Shown here piece after piece: positions 7,911 through 17,000 of a stretch of DNA of 18,958 bases (its first letter is position 1; each line of letters begins with the position of its first letter). The stretch covers positions 1 to 18,958 of the forward strand of contig WFNC01000060.1 in assembly GCA_015488785.1 (NCBI GenBank), in the 5' to 3' direction. Both the position numbers and the translations under genes were made by a program. The stretch is from Flavobacteriales bacterium. GTDB taxonomy: Bacteria; Bacteroidota; Bacteroidia; Flavobacteriales_D; Parvicellaceae. The notes under the pieces were generated by a model. The model was given only the letters and a program-made list of their open reading frames with translations. It did no database searches and was not told where the DNA came from.

Positions 7911-10091
7911 TTGAAATACCAATATTACATAAAACTCTTTTGGGAAGGATTTGTGAATAGCTATTCACAAATCTTTTTCTCAAATAATAAAATACTCGCC
8001 TACATTCTTTTGTTGGTGAGTTTTTTCGATATCGGAGCAGGATTAAGTGGAGTTATAGCCATACTGATTGGTCAAGTTACTGGAGTGCTTTTTAACTTTA
8101 GTCATGCATTACTTAGAGATGGTACCTATACTTACAATTCATTGATGGTAGGTTTAGCGATAGGAATGTTTTATGATTTTAATTTATCGTTTTTTATCCT
8201 TCTTATTGTTATTTCATTCCTTACATTATTTATTACCATTTGGTTTTTTGTTTCGTTAGGTAAACGAGGATTACCCATGTTAAGTATTCCTTTTTTGTTA
8301 GGCTTATGGATAATTATATTGGGAGTAGATAATTTTTCTGCATTGGAGTTAAAACAAAAAGAAATGCTATCATTAGCGAAGTATTTCCCGGAGTTATTTA
8401 CAGGAGTCACAGATTTTGTGGGCAGATTACCCTTTGCCAATGTTATTTATCTTTATCTCAGATCGCTTGGAGCTATCTTTTTCCAATTCAATGATCTTGC
8501 TGGGTTGTTAACGGCCATTGCCATCTTGATCTACTCTCGTATAGGCTTTTTGCTTTCTATTTTTGGGTTTTTAATAGGTTATACTTTTTATTATTATTTA
8601 GAAGGAGATTTCTCTCAATTAATATACAGTTATATCGGTTTTAATTTTATTCTTACCGCTATTGCACTCGGAGGATTCTTTGTTGTACCATCACGAAAAT
8701 CATTTTTGATGCTATTACTTACCATTCCTATTATTGCAATATTGATAAGTGCTTTACATACATTATTTACTCCGTTTGGACTTCCTTTATTTTCATTGCC
8801 GTTTAATATTGTCGTGTTGTTGTTCCTTTCTGCAATGATGACAAGGTTCAAAACCGAAGGACTTACATTGGTTACTTTACAGCAATTCTCACCTGAAAAG
8901 AATCACTATAAATTTACTAACGCAGTAGAGCGATTTAGTTCGGACACCTACTATCATATATCATTACCTATTATGGGTGATTGGCGTATTTCCCAAGGGT
9001 ATAATGGAAAGATTACACACAAAGGAGAGTGGGGACAAGCATTGGATTTTGATATTGTAAATAATGAAGGAGAAACTTATAAATTACCAGGTCTAGAATT
9101 AAAGGACTATTACTGTTATGATATTCCAGTTTTGGCACCTGCAGGGGGAGTCGTGGTTGAGGTAATTGATAGTGTTGAAGATAATAAAATAGGAGATGTT
9201 AATCTAGAAAATAACTGGGGGAATACTGTCGTGATAAAACATGGGGAGTATTTGTTTTCTAAACTCTCTCATTTAAAGATTCATACGATACAAGTCAAGA
9301 AGGGGGATTATATCAAGAAAGGAAAAATAATTGGTTATTGTGGTAGTTCGGGGAGATCTCCTGAACCGCATATTCATTTTCAGATGCAAACAACTCCTTA
9401 TGTAGGTTCTAAGACCTTAGCGTATCCAATAAGTTATTACCTGACCAAAGAAGATAATAAACATCATTTCCATGCATTTGATATTCCAGAAGAAGGACAG
9501 ATTGTTTCTAATGTAGCAACTACGCCATTGTTAGCGGATGCTTTTTACCTTATTCCAGGTATGAAATTAGAATTTGAAAACGTAGCAACAGGTGAAGATA
9601 TTTCTTGGGAGGTTTTCGTTTCAGCTACCAATCAAACTTATTTATATTGTGCAAAAACAAAATCGACAGCTTACTTTATAAATAATGGAACGATGTTTTA
9701 TTTCACAGATTATTATGGAAATAAAAAGGCTCTATTGCATTCCTTTTATATCGGTGCACATAAAGTTTTATTGGGTTATTATAAAGAATTAAATCTAGAA
9801 GATAATTTAATGATACAAGGGTTTTTCTCTCCGGTTGTTACTTTTTTTCATGATTTTACAGCACCATTTTTTCACTATTGTAAAGCGAAGTATCAATTCC
9901 GTTTTTCTAAAATTGACAATGAACATAAACCAACAGAAATCGAATTCACCACAGCAAGTAAAGGGATTCTTTTCGGAAGGTATTCTAATGAATTTGAAGC
10001 TAAGTTATTTATAGCAAACAATAAAATAATGACCATTACATTTAAATCCAAAAAACAAGAAATAAGATTAAAATGCAAGGAAAAAAAATAA
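7911..10091 (+). CDS. Urea-transporter-like channel fused to an M23 metallopeptidase domain
   Basis: 726 aa, starting at TTG 7911. No in-frame ATG occurs before about residue 79, and the TTG start keeps the first transmembrane segments. Residues 1 to about 315 form two tandem hydrophobic repeats matching the urea-transporter (UT/SLC14) family: SQIFFSNN, TYNSLMVGLAIG and GLPMLSIPF in repeat one, LGAIFFQFND and FGLPLFSLPF in repeat two. Residues about 355-505 are an M23 (LytM-like) domain with zinc ligands H370 and D379 (HKGEWGQALDFD) and H487-x-H489 (PHIHFQMQ), so it is probably active. The last 220 residues are unassigned. It should lie in the inner membrane with the peptidase in the periplasm, where M23 enzymes cut peptidoglycan cross-links or Gly-rich peptides. 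The 3' end overlaps the next gene by 19 bases. Confidence 0.88.
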   Translation: MKYQYYIKLFWEGFVNSYSQIFFSNNKILAYILLLVSFFDIGAGLSGVIAILIGQVTGVLFNFSHALLRDGTYTYNSLMVGLAIGMFYDFNLSFFILLIVISFLTLFITIWFFVSLGKRGLPMLSIPFLLGLWIIILGVDNFSALELKQKEMLSLAKYFPELFTGVTDFVGRLPFANVIYLYLRSLGAIFFQFNDLAGLLTAIAILIYSRIGFLLSIFGFLIGYTFYYYLEGDFSQLIYSYIGFNFILTAIALGGFFVVPSRKSFLMLLLTIPIIAILISALHTLFTPFGLPLFSLPFNIVVLLFLSAMMTRFKTEGLTLVTLQQFSPEKNHYKFTNAVERFSSDTYYHISLPIMGDWRISQGYNGKITHKGEWGQALDFDIVNNEGETYKLPGLELKDYYCYDIPVLAPAGGVVVEVIDSVEDNKIGDVNLENNWGNTVVIKHGEYLFSKLSHLKIHTIQVKKGDYIKKGKIIGYCGSSGRSPEPHIHFQMQTTPYVGSKTLAYPISYYLTKEDNKHHFHAFDIPEEGQIVSNVATTPLLADAFYLIPGMKLEFENVATGEDISWEVFVSATNQTYLYCAKTKSTAYFINNGTMFYFTDYYGNKKALLHSFYIGAHKVLLGYYKELNLEDNLMIQGFFSPVVTFFHDFTAPFFHYCKAKYQFRFSKIDNEHKPTEIEFTTASKGILFGRYSNEFEAKLFIANNKIMTITFKSKKQEIRLKCKEKK

Positions 10092-11425
10092 ACATACTAC
10101 TGGTTTTATCATTTTTAAGCTTGTTCTCATTTGGACAACAAACCTATAAAAGTGTAGATAGTATATCGTATGCGATGTATCAAAATCAGCAATGGGAAAG
10201 TCTTTCTAATTTTGGAGAGCAGGCTGTAAAAAATGGGTTTGATTATTATTATCTAAACCTAAGAACAGGTATTGCTTATTTTAAGCTCAAAGATTATAAC
10301 AAAAGCTTGTTGTATATTAATAAATCTTTGCAGAACAATTCCTTGAGCCAAGTCTCGAAAGAATATCTATTTTGGAATCACTATTATCTAAATAATGAAA
10401 AAGAGACCATCCAATCATATAAAGAATTAGATGATAGCATTCAAAACCGAATGAAATATACACCACCAAAAAAAATCCAATTTGTGTATGTAGAGAGTGG
10501 AATTAAACTTTCTGACAATCAAGAAGTGGCAGGTAATATACTGTACGGAAACATTGGTTTAATGCACCATGCAAGCCCAAAACTTGATCTCTATTACAGT
10601 TATACCTATTCTCAGCAGAAGTTACAATGGGGTTCTTTTTTACAAAATGAGATTTATGTGAGACCTTCTTATAAATTAAAAAAAGGATGGAGCACAACTT
10701 TAGGGTTGCATTATGCAAGTTATAATTCTAAAACAGACTATTCTGCTACAGCAAATTATTATAATAGCTATTCAAAAAATGATTATACTACCGATTACTA
10801 TACTACTATAAAGTCAAACTTAAAAGGAGATTTTAGCCTCGGGAATTATTTTTCTCAATTTTCAATTCAGAAGCAATGGAAACATTTTAGCATAGCGCCA
10901 TTTATAAATACATTATATACCATTAGTAATCCTCAGTATAAAAAGAAAGAAAATATCAATTCAACAATTAAAGAATATTATCTTGGGAATCAATATGCTG
11001 AAAGGGATTCTATGAGCTCAAAAGTTACAGTTTATACAGATACATCTTATATGCTTGTAAATGGTGGTTTCAAATTGAATTATTATACATCGAGGTTTTC
11101 TTTAGGCTTAGAATTTGCAACTACTGCGCAATCAAATAGAGCTCGACAAATAATTATTCCATCTTTTAGTTTGAATGTTTCAGATAAAATAAATATCTCT
11201 GGTTATTATTTTGATAAAAAAGATGCTACTTTTGGTATGGGTAATGGGATTATGCTGTTTAATAATAGTAATGATAATCAGAAAATAAGTCTAACAGCCA
11301 AATATAACCTTTCCAAAAAAACGAGAATTTATGCTACTTATCAGTATGATAAAATAGTTGATAAACGTTATATTAACGAATACAAAATGAATACAATATT
11401 TATAGGATTAAAAATAAAATTATGA
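10073..11425 (+). CDS. TPR plus outer-membrane beta-barrel protein
   Basis: 450 aa. The signal peptide is about residues 1-21 (cut near SFGQQ). Residues about 25-130 contain helical TPR-like repeats (YYLNLRTGIAYFKLKDYNKSLLYINKSL). From about 145 to the end, alternating aromatic/polar strands rich in Tyr and Ser finish with MNTIFIGLKIKL, typical of an outer-membrane beta-barrel terminus. This order of TPR then barrel recalls the YaiO group, but I cannot assign that family with confidence. The start overlaps the UT-M23 gene by 19 bases and the end overlaps the next gene by 4 bases (ATGA), which indicates translational coupling and a shared role. It probably forms an outer-membrane component for export or uptake linked to the operon's product. 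That role is inferred. Confidence 0.7.
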   Translation: MQGKKINILLVLSFLSLFSFGQQTYKSVDSISYAMYQNQQWESLSNFGEQAVKNGFDYYYLNLRTGIAYFKLKDYNKSLLYINKSLQNNSLSQVSKEYLFWNHYYLNNEKETIQSYKELDDSIQNRMKYTPPKKIQFVYVESGIKLSDNQEVAGNILYGNIGLMHHASPKLDLYYSYTYSQQKLQWGSFLQNEIYVRPSYKLKKGWSTTLGLHYASYNSKTDYSATANYYNSYSKNDYTTDYYTTIKSNLKGDFSLGNYFSQFSIQKQWKHFSIAPFINTLYTISNPQYKKKENINSTIKEYYLGNQYAERDSMSSKVTVYTDTSYMLVNGGFKLNYYTSRFSLGLEFATTAQSNRARQIIIPSFSLNVSDKINISGYYFDKKDATFGMGNGIMLFNNSNDNQKISLTAKYNLSKKTRIYATYQYDKIVDKRYINEYKMNTIFIGLKIKL

Positions 11426-12027
11426 TAAAGAAAAGTCTAATTACATTATCACTAGCGCTAGTTTGTGGATTAGTATATTCGCAAGATTCGAGAACTCAAG
11501 CATTTCAAAAAAGCTATACATTAGAATTAAAAGGTTCTTTAGCAGATGCAATTAAAGCAATGCAAACCGTTTATGATAAAGATGAATACAGCATCAATTT
11601 GAGACTAGGTTGGTTAAACTATAGTATGGGAGATTATGTCAAATCGAAGAAATATTATGAAATAGCAATCTTACTAAAACCAAAATCTATTGAAGCTAGA
11701 AATGGATTAGTTTATCCATTGTCTGCTATTAAAAACTGGGAAGATGTTTTTCAAACGTACCTGAGTATAGTTAAAATAGATCCCAAAAATAGTAAAGCCA
11801 ATTATCAGTTGGGGTACGGATATTTCTTAAGAAAAGACTACACCAAAGCTAGAGAACACTTGCAAACTGTTTTAGATTTATATCCTTTTGATTATGATTC
11901 CAATTTACTTATGGGAAGTAATTATGTAAAACTAGGGAAGATAAAAGAAGCTAAAGTGCATTATAGAATCGCTCTATTATCAAATCCGTCATCCAAATAT
12001 GTAGAGGATTTGTTGAAAGGATTATAA
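11422..12027 (+). CDS. Periplasmic TPR-repeat protein
   Basis: 201 aa. A signal peptide (about 1-20, ending LVYSQ) is followed by three or four TPR motifs: YSINLRLGWLNYSMGDYVKSKKYYEIA, then YQLGYGYFLRKDYTKAREHLQTVL and LLMGSNYVKLGKIKEAKVHYRIAL. TPR arrays mediate protein-protein contacts, so a periplasmic scaffold linking the barrel protein and the membrane peptidase is plausible. The ATG overlaps the stop of the preceding gene (ATGA at 11422-11425). It is the last gene of the plus-strand operon; the next 760 bases hold no intact gene. No enzymatic motif is visible. Confidence 0.75.
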   Translation: MIKKSLITLSLALVCGLVYSQDSRTQAFQKSYTLELKGSLADAIKAMQTVYDKDEYSINLRLGWLNYSMGDYVKSKKYYEIAILLKPKSIEARNGLVYPLSAIKNWEDVFQTYLSIVKIDPKNSKANYQLGYGYFLRKDYTKAREHLQTVLDLYPFDYDSNLLMGSNYVKLGKIKEAKVHYRIALLSNPSSKYVEDLLKGL

Positions 12028-12222
12028 GCTTTTATTTTTAAAATAACTAATGAACAACTTAATGGTATGGTATCGTTGTAGCTGAATTCAAGTCACAAAT
12101 ACATAATTTGTATTAAATAATAATTACTCCATAATAAATATAGGTGTAATAGACAAAAAAAGTTGCAGAAGTTAGAGATAGGCGAAGTCCTAACTAAAAT
12201 CGTACTACAAATGCTACTATTA
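12028..12222. other. Non-coding stretch after the plus-strand operon
   Basis: No ORF with recognisable content on either strand. The only structure seen is a weak inverted repeat, ACAAAT-acata-ATTTGT (12095-12111), which has too little G+C to call as a terminator. Confidence 0.4.
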
Positions 12223-12335
12223 GAGTTGTTGCGAAACAAAAGCCAAAAAGTTAATCGCTTGATAATCAGTTGGTTAAATTTTAATTAACTGATTATTAGT
12301 TCTTTATAGAAATAAGACCTATTTCACAACAACTT
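12223..12335. mobile_element. MITE-like 113-bp element with terminal inverted repeats and 5-bp target duplication
   Basis: The left end GAGTTGTTGCGAAAC (12223-12237) and right end ATTTCACAACAACTT (12321-12335) are imperfect terminal inverted repeats, pairing at 12 of 15 positions. The element is flanked by TATTA on both sides (12218-12222 and 12336-12340), consistent with a target-site duplication. Inside is a hairpin with arms ATAATCAGTT and AACTGATTAT. There is no coding capacity, so it would need a transposase in trans. It could be a MITE or an internally deleted insertion sequence. The family is not assigned, and 5 bp of A/T-rich flanking repeat could be chance. Confidence 0.5.
12263..12298. 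repeat. Internal hairpin of the MITE-like element
   Basis: ATAATCAGTT and AACTGATTAT form a perfect 10-bp inverted repeat around a 15-base AT-rich loop, roughly in the middle of the 113-bp element. Internal palindromes are common in non-autonomous elements. Confidence 0.5.
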
Positions 12336-12346
12336 TATTAAATTAA

Positions 12347-12526
12347 ATCCACGAGTCTGCACAAAATATAGCTATGTTCTATAGCTTTTTTTTCATTTGC
12401 AAAGCTCACAACATTAACCCTCACACTTGGCTATGTGACGTTTTAAATAGAATGCTTAATTATAAAGCAAATAAACTTCACGAATTATTACCTCAAAATT
12501 GGAAACCGCTAGAACAAGAGGTGTAG
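12347..12526 (+). pseudogene. IS66-family transposase, C-terminal remnant
   Basis: The frame ending at TAG 12524-12526 translates with segments HESAQNIAMFYSFF, INPHTWLCDVLNRM and KANKLHELLPQNWKPL. This is the end of the DDE transposase plus the C-terminal element of IS66-family proteins. An in-frame TAA at 12344-12346 lies just before the recognisable part and nothing transposase-like lies further upstream, so only about the last 58 residues of a roughly 500-residue protein survive. The MITE-like element ends a few bases before the break. The fragment is inactive. It shows that this junction between two operons has taken insertions and deletions. Confidence 0.8.
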
Positions 12527-12531
12527 TTTAC

Positions 12532-12542
12532 CGTACGCTTAC
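12532..12542. repeat. Probable right terminal end of the IS66 remnant (CGTACGCTTAC)
   Basis: IS66-family elements begin with GTAAG- and therefore end in -CTTAC. CGTACGCTTAC lies 6-16 bases after the transposase stop codon, where the right inverted repeat is expected. The left end is missing, so the call rests on position and the terminal motif. Confidence 0.5.
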
Positions 12543-12717
12543 ACTAAAACAGCAGTACTACTGACTTTAAGTTTTTTTTAGTGAACCCTATTTAGAGTTT
12601 AGTGGACGTATACTCTAACTGGTTAGCTTTTCGGTTGAGCTTTTAATTTAAGTTTTAAATTTTCCGTTCTTTAAATTTTACTTCCATTTCTATGATTAGA
12701 GAAAAAATCCTGTAAGT
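12543..12717. other. Non-coding stretch between the IS66 remnant and the efflux genes
   Basis: No gene seen on either strand. It contains a small dyad (CAGTA-c-TACTG near 12552), two near-identical decamers TTTAGTGAAC and TTTAGTGGAC, and a tandem near-repeat GGTTAGCTTTT / GGTTGAGCTTTT (12621-12644). These may be relics of a further insertion, but none can be assigned to a family. Confidence 0.35.
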
Positions 12718-12746
12718 GATTGGAAGGTGTTTTTAACCCTCCAATC
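12718..12746 (-). terminator. Hairpin downstream of the czcB-like gene, possible terminator
   Basis: GATTGGAAGG and CCTCCAATC form a stem (one bulged base) around a 10-base loop, 45 bases past the stop of the minus-strand adaptor gene. In the minus direction a T-run follows only about a dozen bases after the stem, so it is not a textbook intrinsic terminator. The convergent arrangement of the two operons makes a terminator here plausible. Confidence 0.4.
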
Positions 12747-12790
12747 ATTATTCGTATTATGGTTATTTAATTCATCGTCATAACTTTGTG

Positions 12791-14044
12791 TTAATGTTCG
12801 TGTTCAAGTTGTCCTGCTTTAGATTGTGCATACACATAATAAGCTCCTTCAACAACAACCTTCATATTAGTAGGCATCTTATCTATTAGAGACACTGCTG
12901 TATATCCATTATTGGTAGCTCCTGGAACGACCATTAATTGTTTGAATTGAGTTTCTTTAGCTTCTAAATTTTCCTTAGCAACATAAATAAATGAGGTGCC
13001 TCCATCTATAATAACTGATTTTTCTGGAAGGGCAGAAACGGTCAAGTCATCATTCCAAATTTTAGCATTCACATATAAATCCTTCATAAACGTAGGCTTT
13101 TTATCATTTAGTTTAGCGTAAACTCGAACGGTTTTTGTTTTTGGATCAAATATTTTTCCTATTGAACTAAGATTAGCTTCAAAGTTTTGATTACCATAAG
13201 CAGGAATAGTGTAGCTTATTTTTTGATTATCAGCTAAGTTTACAATATTCTTTTCGTAAACATTTAATTCTAAACGCATATTGTCAGTAGAGATTAAGTC
13301 TATAATTGAGGTGTTTGGCTGAGCATACATTCCATTATGAGCTTTTATAAATGTTATATACCCATCTTGAGGAGCAACAATGCTAACTTTACTTTTAATC
13401 GTTTTAGCAGTTAAGTTTTTCACCGAAAACCCCCAATAATTAAGTTGTTTTGCTATTCCTGTAGTTTTAGCTTCTAAAATATCTGATTGAGCTTGTGCTT
13501 CTTGAAGAAATTTAGCAACTCCAGCATTTTGTTCCATTAATTGCTGTTGTCTTTCTAAGTCTGCTTTTTTTAACTTAAGTAAAGCTTTTGATTCTAAGTA
13601 TTCTTGTTGTTTAATGATAAAATCAGAATTTTCAAGATAAGCAACAACAGTTCCTTTTTTTATAAAATCTCCTTCAGAATAATCTTTCAACTCACTTATA
13701 ATTCCGTTAGATTTAACGCTAATAGCAATAAAAGAGTTTGCTGGTAAACTTAATACTCCATTGGCTTTGACAAAACCATTGACTTTCATTTTAGAGAAAT
13801 CTCCAAGTTCTAAACCAATTGTTTTAATTTGAGTTTTTGTTAAATGGATTCCATCCTCTTCATGCTCTTCTCCATGTTGGTGGGCATCGTCTTCTGAATT
13901 TGTTCCATGCCCGTGTCCATCGTCTTCTGAATGAGCCTCGTGTTCATATCTATCGTTTTCGGTGTGATTTTCTCCACATGAAGAAAATAATACGACTGCA
14001 ATACTTAGTATAAACAGTGAAATATAATTTTTATAAATTTTCAT
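12791..14044 (-). CDS. CzcB/CusB-like periplasmic adaptor lipoprotein of a heavy-metal RND efflux system
   Basis: 417 aa. The lipoprotein signal ends LFSSC with the lipidated Cys at C23. Residues 26-67 are a His/Asp/Glu-rich tail (HEAHSEDDGHGHG..., DAHQHGEEHEE), likely to bind metal at the membrane surface. The HlyD/membrane-fusion core follows: a barrel-sandwich (lipoyl-like) half around 75-135, an alpha-hairpin rich in Leu/Lys/Gln at about 135-200, the second lipoyl half (VSIVAPQDGYITFIKAHNG), then beta-barrel and membrane-proximal domains. The C-terminus ends HEH, adding further possible ligands. It links the CzcA-like pump to the fused outer-membrane channel. It is encoded 11 bases downstream of the pump gene on the same strand, so the two are surely co-transcribed. 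Confidence 0.92.
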   Translation of the reverse strand: MKIYKNYISLFILSIAVVLFSSCGENHTENDRYEHEAHSEDDGHGHGTNSEDDAHQHGEEHEEDGIHLTKTQIKTIGLELGDFSKMKVNGFVKANGVLSLPANSFIAISVKSNGIISELKDYSEGDFIKKGTVVAYLENSDFIIKQQEYLESKALLKLKKADLERQQQLMEQNAGVAKFLQEAQAQSDILEAKTTGIAKQLNYWGFSVKNLTAKTIKSKVSIVAPQDGYITFIKAHNGMYAQPNTSIIDLISTDNMRLELNVYEKNIVNLADNQKISYTIPAYGNQNFEANLSSIGKIFDPKTKTVRVYAKLNDKKPTFMKDLYVNAKIWNDDLTVSALPEKSVIIDGGTSFIYVAKENLEAKETQFKQLMVVPGATNNGYTAVSLIDKMPTNMKVVVEGAYYVYAQSKAGQLEHEH

Positions 14045-14055
14045 TTTATTTAATT

Positions 14056-17000
14056 TTATTGATTTGTAATAAATTGATACTGAGCTACAGCTAAATTATA
14101 TGCCGTTACTTGCTCTAAGTAGTTAATGTTAGAATTAGAAATTAATTCCAAAGTATTTAAAAGTTCTAGGTAGTTTAATTCTCCTACGGCATAGTTTAGC
14201 TTCATTATTCTGATAAGTTCTGGGTTTAAGACCTTAACTTGTTGAGCGTAAAACTCAATCGCTTCATCATGGGTTAGAATTTTATTTTCTATTAGTGCTA
14301 ATTGTTGTCTTAATTGTAAAACTTTACTTTCATAATTAGCCGAAGCTATATCAACATTAATTTTTTGAGCATTTATTCTTTTCTTAATTTGCCCTCCAAA
14401 AATAGGTATAGATACTCCTCCTTGAACGCCAGTTAACCATCCTCCTTCAAAATAGTTTTGAGTAGCATAACTAATACTGAAATCTGGTTTTAGGTTTGAC
14501 TTTTGAACTTTAACTTTAGCAAATTCGATATTTACGTCTTGTTTAGCCTTTTTCAAAGCTAAAGATGAACTAGTGTCGGAAGTTATAAAGTTAAACTTTT
14601 CTAAATTATCCGATATTTCTAAATTATCCGATGTGTTTAGAAGGAGTTTAAACCCTGCGTTTATTCCTTTAAGTTTTAATTCTACTTGTTTGGATAACAT
14701 CAAATATTCATTCATTTTTGATGTTAATGTAATATATTCTGTAGTATTTGAAACACCAGCATCTAACCTTGATTTGGCTATGTCCGAATAGGTTTTGTAA
14801 ACCGTTGTTAACTCAGTATAAAAAGTCGCTAAAGCTTTGTTATATTGAATGTCTTGAAACATTGTTTTTACCTGATAGGTCAATTTATTTTTAATCAATT
14901 GTTGATTTATTTTACTTTTTTCATACAATTCATTTTGTAACAAATTATTAGCTTTATTCACTCCTGGATTTTCAAAATTTTGAGTTACACCAATTTGATT
15001 TTGTTTTTGTCCATTGTCTCTAAAAAGTCCATCTCCTTGATAATAAAAATCAGTAATACCTAAACTGTATCCCATATCTAATAATGACTCATTCATTTCT
15101 AAATTCAATTGGGCTCCTTTAAGCATTGGGTTATTTTTGTATGAAATCTCCAATGCTTGTTCTAACGATATTATGTTTTGTTGAGAAGATACAGGATTTC
15201 CAAAACCAAGTCCTAAAAGTAGGAGAAGTGCTACAATTTCTGTTGTGCTTTTTATTTTTATTTTCGATTTTCTTTCAGTCCATAATTCTAACCAATAATA
15301 TAATAATGGTAATATCACTAAGGTTAAAAATGTAGCGCTAATTAATCCTCCAATAACCACTGTTGCTAATGGTCTTTGTACTTCTGCTCCTCCCGATGTA
15401 GATATTGCCATTGGTAAAAAACCTAAAGAAGCTACTGCAGCAGTCATAATAACAGGACGCAATCTTACTTTTGTTCCTGTGAGTATTCGTTCTTTTAAAT
15501 CGGAAATACCTTCAACTTTTAATTGGTTAAAATAACCTATCAATACAATTCCGTTTAGAACCGCAACTCCGAATAAAGCAATGAAACCTATTCCTGCAGA
15601 AATACTAAAAGGAAGACCTCTAAACGCTAATGCCCATATTCCACCGATAGCAGAAAGAGGTATTGCCGTAAAAATTAAAGCAGCTTGGGACAGAGAGCCA
15701 AAAGTAAAGAATAATAATATAAAAATTAACGCTAGCGCTAAAGGTAAAGCTACAGCAAGTCGTTGATTCGCTGCTTTTAAGTTTTCAAACTGCCCACCAT
15801 AGGTATAGTAATAACCTGGAGGTAAATTTATTTTACTATCGAGCTTTTGTTGAATTTCTGTTACTAGAGACTCTACATCTGTGTCACCTACATTTACACC
15901 AATAACAATTCTTCTATTTGTATTTTCTCTAGATATTTGCATTGGAGCATCTTTTAAATCTATGTTAGCAACATTGCTCAATGGAATTTGAGAACCATCG
16001 TCTAAGGTTATAAATAATCCCTTTACATCTTCTATTCCAGCTCTAAATTTTTCATCCAATCTAACAACTAAATCAAACCTTTTTTCTCCTTCATAAATAA
16101 CTCCAGCAGTTTCTCCTGCAAATGCAGAACGTATTATGCTGTTTACATCTTGTATGTATAAGCCATATTGAGCTAATGACTCATAATTATAAGAAATTAT
16201 TATTTGAGGCATTCCTATTGTTTGTTCCACGTTGACCGTACCAACTCCATTTATTTGTGAAATTATAGCTTCAGATTCCTTTGCTTTTGCATAAAGAACA
16301 TCTAAATCTTCTCCAAATAACTTGATAGCAATATCGGCTTTACTTCCTGTCATAAGTTCATTAAATCGTAATTGTATCGGTTGTGAAAATTCGTACCCAA
16401 CTCCTGGGATATCGTGTAACGATTCTTCTATTTTTTCAAACATATCTTGTCGATTACTAGCTGAAGTCCATTCTCCTTTTGGTTTCATAATTAACACATA
16501 ATCGGCAATTTCTACAGGCATTGGGTCGGTAGGTATTTCTGCAGAACCAATGTTTGCTATAATGTCTATTATTTCTGGAAACTCTTTGAGTAGCTTACTT
16601 TGAATCATTTTAGATGTCTCGATACTTTGAGTCAAGGAACTTCCTGGAGGTAAGATTTGCTGCATCGCAAGATCTCCTTCTTCTAGGGTAGGTATAAACT
16701 CTCCTCCCATTTTACTAAAAATATAACCACTAAAAATAAAGAGTAGTATAGTAATGGAAACGAAAACTACTTTAAACCTAAAGGCTAGCTTTAATATGGG
16801 GTCATACCCTTTCTGAATGAAGGATATTATTCTATCAGCAAATGTTTTTTTAGTACTTATTTTTTTCTTTAAGAATAAAGCCGCCATCATTGGTACGTAT
16901 GTTAATGAAAGTATCAGAGCACCTCCGATAGCGAGCATAACAGTTTGTGCCATGGGTCTAAACATTTTACCTTCTATTCCTACTAAAGCAAGAATCGGTA

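Noticed and set aside
8171..8440. 89-codon open frame on the minus strand
   Set aside because: It is antisense within the transmembrane part of the urea-transporter fusion. Its composition is what reversed hydrophobic codons give, and no family is recognised.
12028..12790. CRISPR array, tRNA or other structured RNA in the largest gene-free gap
   Set aside because: No regularly spaced direct repeats, no tRNA-like cloverleaf and no recognised RNA motif were seen. The structure present is explained by insertion-element remains.
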